From contig JAFAUA010000481.1 of the NCBI GenBank assembly GCA_019243595.1, positions 1 through 5,201 on the forward strand: a stretch of 5,201 nt of DNA, given 5' to 3'. The notes below the pieces were generated by a model. The model was not told the origin of the DNA. It saw nothing but the letters and a program-made list of their open reading frames with translations, and ran no database searches. Source of the stretch: Acidimicrobiia bacterium (GTDB taxonomy: Bacteria > Actinomycetota > Acidimicrobiia > Acidimicrobiales > AC-14). Shown in pieces: positions 1 to 5,201 of the stretch. The position numbers and the translations under genes are program-made. Every line of letters starts with the position of its first letter. Within the stretch, counting starts at the first letter, position 1.

Positions 1-1524
1 GGCGGGCGTCAGTCCGAGCTGCTGCAGGGCGGCGGCGGCCTGGGCGTAGGGCTGCCCGGCCAGGCTCGGCACCGTACGGGGCTTGGGGCCCGCCGAGACA
101 GTGAGGTCGATGGTGGTGTGCTTAGGCACCGTCTCACCCTTGTGCGACCACCCCATGACGGCCCCCGGCGGCGCGTTCTCGTCGAACGTCTTGACGACGT
201 TGGCGACGAGCCCGACGTCGTCGAGCTTCGTCGTGGCCTGCGCCTGCGTCGTGGCGCTGAGATCGGGCACGGCGACGGGCGCGGCGCCCGCGGAGACATC
301 GACGACGACCGTGCTGTGCTCCTTCGCCTTGGCGCCTGCGCCAGGCTTCGTGTCGATCACCAGACCCGCCTGCACGGTGTCGCTGTAGGGCCGGTTGATC
401 TTCGGGTTCAGCTTGAGTCCAAGCAAGGCAGCCTTTGCGTCGGCCTCGTTCTTCGTCGCCAACTGCGGGATCTTGTGCGTCGGCGCCGACGACGCATGGG
501 TGACGGCGTACGCGGTGCCGGCCACGGCGAGGATCAGGGCGACGATCAACAGCGCCAAGGGCCACCGATGCCGAGGACCGGCGGCCGCGACCACCGCCGT
601 CTGGCCCGACGACGACAGTCCGAGCTCGGTGGCGTCCTCGGTGATGACCGTGATGTCGTCGGGCAGGCCGGCGAGGGGAAGAGGCCCGGGCGCAGGCAGC
701 TCACGAGCCGCGGCGTCCAGCGCCCGGGCGAAGGCAGCGGCGTCGGGCCTCTCGTCCTTCTCCGACCGTCCACCCTGCTCGACAACCGGGCCGAGGGCGC
801 CGAGCTCCGGCGGCGCCTTCAGAGGATTGTCGACGCGCGCCATCAGGGTGGCGATCGTCGTGTCGGCCGCGAACGGCACTTTTCCGGTGACGGCTTCGAT
901 CAACGTGACCGACAACGAATAGATGTCGGCCCGCCCGTCGACCGACTCCCCCTTCACCTGCTCGGGTGCCGCGTAGCGGGCGGTGCCCAGCAAGGCGCCA
1001 GCCGGCTCGGTCCACGCCGCCTCGGCGAGAGCGCGGGCCATGCCGAAGTCGGCGATGCGCAGCCGGCCGTCGGCGTCGAACAACAGGTTGCCGGGCTTGA
1101 TGTCGCGGTGGACGATGCCCCGTCCGTGGGCATAGTGCAGGGCATGGGCCGCCTCGAGGCCGACCAGCAGGGCCTGGGAGGGCGTGAGGCGGTGACCGCC
1201 GTCGAGCACGGCGCGGAGGCTCCCACCCGCCAGGTACTCGCACACCAGGAACGGGCTGTCCTCGTCGTCGCCCCAGTCGTAGACGGCCATGATGTGGGGA
1301 TGGGTCAGTCCGGCAGCGGCGCGCGCCTCGGCCTGGAATCGGCGCAGGAACGTGTTGTCGCCCGCCAGCGCCGGGTGCAGCAGCTTGACCGCGACCGGAC
1401 GACCGAGGGCCGCGTCGTCCGCGAGGAACACCTGGGCCGACGCACCGCTGCCCAGGGCGGCACGCAGCCGATAGCGCCCGCCGAGAACGCGGCCGACCTG
1501 GTCGGCCATGCGCGTGGGTGCCAT
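1..1524 (-). CDS. PknB-type transmembrane serine/threonine protein kinase with PASTA repeats (3' end cut by window edge)
   Basis: This is a Hanks-type receptor kinase that phosphorylates proteins on Ser/Thr from the inner face of the membrane. The open frame gives 508 residues with no stop before the window edge. Kinase domain, about 18-275: glycine loop LGSGASAQV (24-32), catalytic lysine K47 in VAVKLL, alpha-C E66, HRDIKPGN (139-146; RD type, with D141 and N146), DFG 159-161, GTARYAAPEQ (180-189), alpha-F D200 and R259. All core catalytic residues are present. A juxtamembrane linker follows, then one transmembrane helix at about 321-342, then extracellular PASTA repeats at about 351-413 and 416-479 and the start of a third at 483. 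PASTA domains bind muropeptides or lipid II in known family members. ATG 1524 is chosen because no ATG, GTG or TTG lies upstream in frame before the divergent gene; ATG 1509 is the only close alternative. Neither start has a Shine-Dalgarno sequence. The activation loop lacks the adjacent TxT seen in mycobacterial PknB, but keeps T181. The family assignment is firm; orthology to PknB itself is not shown. Confidence 0.96.
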   Translation of the reverse strand, partial: MAPTRMADQVGRVLGGRYRLRAALGSGASAQVFLADDAALGRPVAVKLLHPALAGDNTFLRRFQAEARAAAGLTHPHIMAVYDWGDDEDSPFLVCEYLAGGSLRAVLDGGHRLTPSQALLVGLEAAHALHYAHGRGIVHRDIKPGNLLFDADGRLRIADFGMARALAEAAWTEPAGALLGTARYAAPEQVKGESVDGRADIYSLSVTLIEAVTGKVPFAADTTIATLMARVDNPLKAPPELGALGPVVEQGGRSEKDERPDAAAFARALDAAARELPAPGPLPLAGLPDDITVITEDATELGLSSSGQTAVVAAAGPRHRWPLALLIVALILAVAGTAYAVTHASSAPTHKIPQLATKNEADAKAALLGLKLNPKINRPYSDTVQAGLVIDTKPGAGAKAKEHSTVVVDVSAGAAPVAVPDLSATTQAQATTKLDDVGLVANVVKTFDENAPPGAVMGWSHKGETVPKHTTIDLTVSAGPKPRTVPSLAGQPYAQAAAALQQLGLTPA

Positions 1525-1534
1525 TTGCAGCCCG

Positions 1535-1540
1535 AGGCTA
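1535..1540 (-). promoter_or_regulatory. Candidate -10 box (TAGCCT) of the kinase gene
   Basis: Read on the minus strand, TAGCCT fits the actinobacterial -10 pattern TANNNT and ends 10 nt before ATG 1524. No convincing -35 hexamer and no Shine-Dalgarno sequence are visible, so transcription would start at or just before the start codon. A six-base match with two fixed positions and a final T can arise by chance, so this is tentative. Confidence 0.35.
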
Positions 1541-1601
1541 CCGGCGGCGCACCGGCGTGACGGGGATTCGGGATGACCCCCGGGCAGGGGGAGCCCGTGG
1601 G

Positions 1602-1607
1602 TAGCGT
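1602..1607 (+). promoter_or_regulatory. Candidate -10 box (TAGCGT) of the response-regulator gene
   Basis: TAGCGT fits TANNNT and ends 9 nt before ATG 1617, nearly mirroring the box of the divergent kinase gene. Its first three bases are also an in-frame TAG stop, so the coding region cannot extend upstream past it. The only purine-rich stretch nearby (about 1583-1593) is some 24 nt from the ATG, too far for ribosome binding. A leaderless or near-leaderless mRNA is the simplest reading. Confidence 0.4.
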
Positions 1608-1616
1608 GTCCTCTAC

Positions 1617-2297
1617 ATGAGGACCACGAGCCGGGATGTTGTCCTCGTTGTCGACGACAATGAGGAGATCCTGCGGATGCTGTCGTTCCTGCTCGGCGAC
1701 GCCGGCTACGAGGTGGTCACGGCGCCCACGGTGAGACGGGCGACCGAAATCCTCGCTACGACCCACGTCGACGCGGCCCTGATCGACCTCTATATCGGGA
1801 CCGACGCCGGCCAGGACCTCGTCGAGCTGATCGCTTCCCGGGCAGGCGGGCAGGACCAGCCGGCGACGATTGTTATCACCGCCGAGCTCGAGCCATCCGT
1901 CGTCGCCGACACACTGGCGCTCGGAGCGGTTGACTATGTGCGGAAGCCGTTCGACTCAGTCGAGCTCCTTGCCCGCGTCCAATCGGCTCTGCGCTCGAAG
2001 CACGCCCTCGACGAGATGCGACGGCAACGGGACGCCGCCGACACCGACCGCAACACCGCCGAGGAGATCCTCGACGCCAAGGCCTCGCTTACCGACGGCG
2101 AGAAGGCGGTTGCCATTCGTGCCTCCCGAGGGCTCACCAATCGCGAGATCGCCGCCGACCTGTTCGTGAGCACCAAGACCGTCGAGTTCCATCTCGTGCA
2201 CGTGTTTCGCAAGCTCGGTGTGGCGAACCGTACGCAATTGGCCGTTTTGCTCTCGGTCGGCGGTCCGGAGGGCAAGTCGGACGACGGCGCCGCGTAA
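1617..2297 (+). CDS. NarL/FixJ-type response regulator (REC + LuxR HTH)
   Basis: This is a cytoplasmic two-component transcription factor of 226 residues, a usual length for the family. The receiver domain covers about 7-125: acidic pair D13/D14 in VVDDNEE, phospho-acceptor D57 in ALIDLY, switch threonine T88 in IVITAE, and K110 in VRKPFD. A charged helical linker (about 126-156) joins it to a LuxR-type HTH at about 157-212, with the recognisable GLTNREIAADLFVSTKTVEF and HVFRKLGVANRTQLA elements. The start is well fixed: an in-frame TAG lies 12 nt upstream of the ATG and no GTG or TTG alternative precedes the receiver core. No histidine kinase gene lies next to it; its neighbours are a divergent Ser/Thr kinase and, downstream, the secreted-protein operon. 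A perfect inverted repeat between this gene and that operon is a plausible target. The family is certain; the signal and regulon are unknown, so no gene symbol is given. Confidence 0.96.
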   Translation: MRTTSRDVVLVVDDNEEILRMLSFLLGDAGYEVVTAPTVRRATEILATTHVDAALIDLYIGTDAGQDLVELIASRAGGQDQPATIVITAELEPSVVADTLALGAVDYVRKPFDSVELLARVQSALRSKHALDEMRRQRDAADTDRNTAEEILDAKASLTDGEKAVAIRASRGLTNREIAADLFVSTKTVEFHLVHVFRKLGVANRTQLAVLLSVGGPEGKSDDGAA

Positions 2298-2339
2298 CAG
2301 AGTTGTCGCGTTCCTGACAAGGCTCGTAGTGACCGAGAA

Positions 2340-2355
2340 CTAGGGAAATCCCTAG
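2340..2355. promoter_or_regulatory. Perfect 7-2-7 inverted repeat, candidate response-regulator operator
   Basis: CTAGGGA-AA-TCCCTAG: two perfectly complementary 7-bp arms (2340-2346 and 2349-2355) around a 2-bp centre, 74 bp upstream of the first secreted-protein ATG and 43 bp after the response-regulator stop. The geometry matches the 7-2-7 arrangement known for NarL heptamers, and the preceding gene encodes a NarL-class regulator. No T-run follows the second arm, which argues against an intrinsic terminator. Binding by the adjacent regulator is inferred, not shown. Confidence 0.6.
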
Positions 2356-2414
2356 AGCGCCGCCCGGGTCGCCCTGCGATGCTCGCCCGAATGTCTACTG
2401 GCTTGGGGTTGGCG

Positions 2415-2423
2415 AGGAGAGGA
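2415..2423 (+). promoter_or_regulatory. Shine-Dalgarno sequence of the first secreted-protein gene
   Basis: AGGAGAGGA precedes ATG 2429. AGGAG ends 9 nt before the start codon, normal spacing for a strong ribosome-binding site. It fixes the start of this gene and implies a leadered mRNA, unlike the two genes to its left, which show no such site. Confidence 0.8.
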
Positions 2424-2428
2424 CCGGC

Positions 2429-3706
2429 ATGAGACGACGCTGGCCCTGGGCGCTCGCGTCCACGGCGCTGTTTTCGGCCATCGCGATCTTGGCGGCGTCC
2501 CCGTCGTTCGCCCAGACGACCACCACGGCGCCACCCACCACGCCGGCGGAAGAGACGTTCCGTACCAACTTCGAGGCCATGCTGACGGGACTCGAGCCGG
2601 TCGTGAACAAGGTGCAGGCCAACCCGTCGACGGCGGCGGGCTACAAGGTGACAGGCACAAACACTGTTGCGGCCCTCGAGTCGGCGAAGCAGCAGGTGGC
2701 CAACCTCGACTCGACCAACCTCGACGCGCTCCAGCAGGCACTGCAGGCATACGCCAGCTGGCAACAGGCGCCGGCGCAGATGACCTCCGCGATCAGCGCC
2801 TTCAACCCCCCTTCGACGAAGTTCCCGTACACGAACGACTTCGCCGGGACGTTCACGTCCAGCTGCAACAGCGCAGGCGACCCCCGCGCTGAGTTTGCGG
2901 CTGCGGAGGCAGCGAACATCGCGCAGACAGCGGCCCAAGCGGCCATGCTCGCCGCGCCCGGCGTCGCGGCCGTCTTCGTCGGGATCGACGTACCCACCGG
3001 CGTGAAAATCGCACTCGCCGTCGTGTGGGGCGTTCTCAACGGCGTCTACCTCGGGCTGTCCCAGGCGCTCGCGGTGTCGACGGACTGCTTCGCGACAGAG
3101 TTCGGCAACGAGGAGAACCTGATCCTTCCGCAGGGAGGCAAGCGGATCGCCTCGGAGATCACCGTCCAGGGGCTGATCACCTCGGCGCAGGCAACGAGCG
3201 CCACGATCACCCAGGCCCTCAACGCGATCGACAACGTGAGCACGCAGGCTGACTCGCTCAACACTGCGGCGACCGACCTCAACACGACCCTCACCGACGT
3301 CAACACTCGGGTGAGCGAGGTGAAGACCGATCTGCAGACCCTCCAGGCGAATGTCGCCATCCTGAAGAACACGCAGGTAATCGAGCTCAACAAGGCCAAG
3401 ACGGCGATCACCAACCTCAGCACCTTCCAGAGTCTCCAGCTGCGGATGGCGATCGAGGAGAACCTCGCCACCAACAAGACCTTCACGGGCGCAGTCGGCC
3501 TCTACGAGGTACCCGCCGCCAACGGCGGCTACCTCGACCTGGTCAAGACCATTGTCACTGACACGGTCAACAAGGAGACCGCCGCCGGTCAGGGAAACCC
3601 GGCCAAGGCGGCCACCGACCTGGCGACCGCCAACAACTACTTCGCCAATCACCAGTACAAGCTCGCTTACAAGACCTACTGCACGGCCTACAACGATGTC
3701 GCGTAG
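2429..3706 (+). CDS. Secreted coiled-coil protein of unrecognised family, first tandem paralog
   Basis: I do not recognise this family. The 425-residue product has a Sec signal peptide (RRR, then a hydrophobic core; predicted cleavage SFA|QT after A28), then a short Thr/Pro linker (29-42). A helical N-terminal domain spans about 43-123. C146 and C220 bracket two hydrophobic stretches (about 168-186 and 192-216). Residues 260-312 form an almost perfect coiled coil: positions 260, 263, 267, 270, 274, 277, 281, 284, 288, 291, 295, 298, 302, 305, 309 and 312 are all I, L, V or A in 3-4 spacing. The C-terminal domain (about 330-425) contains STFQ, VGLYEVPA, GGYL and a TPR-like ending (NYFANHQYKLAYKTY). 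A third cysteine, C418, has no counterpart in the paralog. A good Shine-Dalgarno sequence supports the start. It is probably exported to the envelope or outside, and co-transcribed with the paralog 33 nt downstream. Function is unknown; no catalytic motif is visible. Confidence 0.9.
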   Translation: MRRRWPWALASTALFSAIAILAASPSFAQTTTTAPPTTPAEETFRTNFEAMLTGLEPVVNKVQANPSTAAGYKVTGTNTVAALESAKQQVANLDSTNLDALQQALQAYASWQQAPAQMTSAISAFNPPSTKFPYTNDFAGTFTSSCNSAGDPRAEFAAAEAANIAQTAAQAAMLAAPGVAAVFVGIDVPTGVKIALAVVWGVLNGVYLGLSQALAVSTDCFATEFGNEENLILPQGGKRIASEITVQGLITSAQATSATITQALNAIDNVSTQADSLNTAATDLNTTLTDVNTRVSEVKTDLQTLQANVAILKNTQVIELNKAKTAITNLSTFQSLQLRMAIEENLATNKTFTGAVGLYEVPAANGGYLDLVKTIVTDTVNKETAAGQGNPAKAATDLATANNYFANHQYKLAYKTYCTAYNDVA

Positions 3707-3729
3707 CAACTGCCCGGCACACACGATTC

Positions 3730-3735
3730 GAGGGA
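3730..3735 (+). promoter_or_regulatory. Shine-Dalgarno sequence of the second secreted-protein gene
   Basis: GAGGGA lies just before ATG 3740, with AGGG ending 5 nt from the start codon. It sits in the 33-nt gap after the first paralog, which shows no terminator-like hairpin, so translation from a shared mRNA is likely. Confidence 0.6.
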
Positions 3736-3739
3736 CACG

Positions 3740-5047
3740 ATGAAGCGCTGGTTCGGGATCCCGGTTGTCGTCGTCACCGTGGCCATGGTGGTGGCGACGC
3801 TGCCCAACTCCGCACGGGCCACGACGCCGGCGCCGCTGAGCGCATCTGACCAGGCGTTCCAGGGCCAGGTCACCGCCTACCTGCAGAACCTGCAGGGCGC
3901 GCTCAACGCCGCCGCGCAAAACCCCGCCACCAAGGCCGCCATCGCACCGAAGCTGCAGGACGAGCAAACGGCCCTCAATGTCGGTCTCCAGCAGGTCCCG
4001 AACCTCACGGGCCCCCAACTGGAAGCGATGCAGGCGATCGTCGGCACCAACTCGAACTGGGCTCAGGAGCCGGCGACCGTGCAGCAACGGCTTGCGGCCG
4101 TGACGGCGCCGGCACCGGCTCCGAAAGACGTCACGGGCGGCGCCCTCTCCGACTGCACGTCGGGCTTCGGCAACATCCAAGCGGACTTCTACGCCTCGTG
4201 GGCCGCGGCTCAGGTCGCGAGCGCGGCCAACGCCGTGGCATCGGGAATGCCCGACGGCGCCGACTTCGCACCTGCTCTGATCGTTGCCGGCGTCGCCTAC
4301 GGCGTGGCGGCGGAGATCTCGGTGGTCACCGGCGGACTCCTGGCGAACGACCAGGACTGCGCGACGGCCGCGTCCAACGCAGCACTTGAGTCCCAGTTCC
4401 CGACCGACGCGAGCGTGACAAGCAACCCCGACAACTATGCAGAGGCTGCCAACCAGGACGACGTCACCACGCTCAAGTCTCTGGCCGACGGCATCGACAC
4501 CACGATCGCCTCCATCCAGAGCACGACGAGCAGCATCACCAACAAGCTGAACACGTTGAGCACGAGCCTCGGGACAGCGCAGGGCACGGCCAACGGCATC
4601 GACAACATCGCCACTGATCTCCAGAGCCGCACCGACTCGCTTCTCAGCACCGTCGGCGGAGCGAACGACGGCACCCCGAACGGTGGCACGACGAGCGACA
4701 GCGCCAACGGCTTGGCCAACGCCATCAACGCCAACGAGGACACCATCCTCTCGAACATCTCCACGTTCCAGAACCTGAGCGTCCGGCTCGAGATCGAGCG
4801 GTCCCTCGCCGAGTACTCCCAGTCCGCACAGGTCGGGCTCTTCCAGCTGCCCGCGACCCAGGGCGGCTACCTCGAGAGGGCGCGTGACCTCACGTCGGGA
4901 GCGATCACCGCGATGACCGCCGCCGGGCAGACCGTGAATCCCGCCGCCCAGATGTATCTCAGCCAAGGCAACGCGTACTACGCCAACGGACAGTGGACCG
5001 CAGCGTTCGCCCGGTACGCGCTGGCCTACCAGCTGGCCGTCAACTAG
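3740..5047 (+). CDS. Secreted coiled-coil protein of unrecognised family, second tandem paralog
   Basis: This 435-residue protein is a diverged paralog of the upstream gene, of unrecognised family. The signal peptide has MKRW, a Val-rich core and predicted cleavage ARA|TT after A27. Residues 40-112 align without gaps to 44-116 of the first protein (23 of 73 identical by hand count), including NPxT, LQQVxNL-type positions and a shared Trp (W107). C139 and C207 bracket a small-residue and hydrophobic region (about 155-202), matching the C146/C220 pair upstream. A coiled coil runs about 252-301 with I/L/A at most a/d positions, then a Gly/Asn/Thr-rich break (306-324) absent from the other paralog, then a short helix. 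The C-terminal domain (341-435) repeats STFQ, IE-x-x-LA, VGLFQLPA, GGYL and the TPR-like AYYANGQWTAAFARYALAY. No membrane anchor, lipobox or sortase motif is seen. Function is unknown; hetero-oligomer formation with its paralog is plausible but unproven. Confidence 0.9.
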   Translation: MKRWFGIPVVVVTVAMVVATLPNSARATTPAPLSASDQAFQGQVTAYLQNLQGALNAAAQNPATKAAIAPKLQDEQTALNVGLQQVPNLTGPQLEAMQAIVGTNSNWAQEPATVQQRLAAVTAPAPAPKDVTGGALSDCTSGFGNIQADFYASWAAAQVASAANAVASGMPDGADFAPALIVAGVAYGVAAEISVVTGGLLANDQDCATAASNAALESQFPTDASVTSNPDNYAEAANQDDVTTLKSLADGIDTTIASIQSTTSSITNKLNTLSTSLGTAQGTANGIDNIATDLQSRTDSLLSTVGGANDGTPNGGTTSDSANGLANAINANEDTILSNISTFQNLSVRLEIERSLAEYSQSAQVGLFQLPATQGGYLERARDLTSGAITAMTAAGQTVNPAAQMYLSQGNAYYANGQWTAAFARYALAYQLAVN

Positions 5048-5068
5048 GCGGCGGGGACTCGCCACCTC

Positions 5069-5201
5069 ATGCTCGCCAACCGTCGACGCACCCGGTACAC
5101 CGCCCGCGCCCGCTGCCTTCTCGCCGCCCTGACGGCCGCGGCCTTCATCGTGCCGCTCGCTCAGGTCGGTACGGCCAGTGCCACCTGCAGCGGCTTCTCC
5201 A
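5069..5201 (+). CDS. Start of a third secreted-protein gene (3' end cut by window edge)
   Basis: Forty-four codons are visible. They begin with a basic segment (ANRRRTRYTARAR), a hydrophobic core (LLAALTAAAFIVPLA) and a predicted signal-peptidase site ASA|TC after A38, so the product is exported. Only six mature residues are seen, including a cysteine at position 40, too few to tell whether this is a third paralog. ATG 5069 is the only start between the preceding stop (5045-5047, same frame) and the signal sequence. The Shine-Dalgarno sequence is weak: GGGGA at 5053-5057 lies some 11 nt away. The 21-nt gap to the previous stop suggests the same operon and possibly coupled translation. C16 lies in the signal region without a lipobox, so a lipoprotein is unlikely. 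Confidence 0.75.
   Translation, partial: MLANRRRTRYTARARCLLAALTAAAFIVPLAQVGTASATCSGFS

Noticed and set aside
701..1243. Minus-strand frame of 180 codons inside the kinase gene
   Set aside because: It is an out-of-frame read of the kinase; fragments resembling kinase codons are shifted and no motif survives.
118..1560. Plus-strand open frame of 480 codons opposite the kinase gene
   Set aside because: It is Arg-rich and featureless, whereas the minus strand in the same span encodes every catalytic motif of a Ser/Thr kinase plus PASTA repeats.
2303..2320. TTGTC-N8-GACAA inverted repeat after the regulator stop as a terminator
   Set aside because: The stem is only 5 bp, AT-containing, with an 8-nt loop and no T-run. 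It could be a chance match or a minor binding site, but there is not enough to call it.
2340..2355. The 16-bp palindrome read as an intrinsic terminator of the regulator gene
   Set aside because: As RNA it would give only a 6-bp stem with a tetraloop, and GC-rich sequence, not a T-run, follows.
5048..5062. GGCG...CGCC repeat after the second paralog as a terminator
   Set aside because: The 4-bp arms are expected by chance in this base composition, there is no T-run, and the next gene begins 7 nt later.
1934..5065. Minus-strand open frame of about 1043 codons antisense to the regulator and both secreted-protein genes
   Set aside because: It is a shadow of high-GC codon bias: its product is dominated by Arg, Gly and Val, shows no domain or signal, and spans several genes and their spacers that have clear homology, signal peptides and ribosome-binding sites on the other strand.
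5069..5201. Lipoprotein signal in the third secreted protein
   Set aside because: The cysteine at residue 16 precedes the hydrophobic core, and C40 follows ASAT rather than an LAGC-type lipobox.

Overview
The window looks like chromosomal DNA of a high-GC Gram-positive bacterium, most likely an actinomycete relative (Actinomycetota). The support is the strongly G/C-biased third codon positions, a PknB-type receptor kinase with extracellular PASTA repeats, apparently leaderless genes with TANNNT boxes, and Sec signal peptides ending in AxA. The genus cannot be named from this sequence.

Layout. On the minus strand, 1-1524 encodes the first 508 residues of a membrane serine/threonine kinase. 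It has a kinase domain, one transmembrane helix and PASTA repeats, and is cut by the left edge inside the third repeat. A 92-bp divergent spacer follows. On the plus strand, 1617-2297 encodes a NarL/FixJ-type response regulator (REC plus LuxR HTH) with no histidine kinase in view. A 131-bp intergenic region (2298-2428) carries a perfect 7-2-7 inverted repeat, CTAGGGA-AA-TCCCTAG. Then come two tandem secreted proteins, 2429-3706 (425 aa) and 3740-5047 (435 aa). They are diverged paralogs with the same architecture: signal peptide, helical N-terminal domain, a hydrophobic segment bracketed by two cysteines, a long coiled coil, and a conserved C-terminal domain with a TPR-like end. A third gene with a signal peptide starts at 5069 and is cut by the right edge. 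The spacings of 33 and 21 nt suggest the three secreted proteins form one operon.

How the genes may work together (inference): the response regulator may bind the 7-2-7 palindrome and control the operon of exported coiled-coil proteins. The divergent PASTA kinase could sense the cell wall or growth state and might feed into the same regulator. I do not recognise the paralogous family. It is the most interesting content here, and its function is unknown. No RNA genes, mobile elements, CRISPR arrays or long non-coding stretches were seen.
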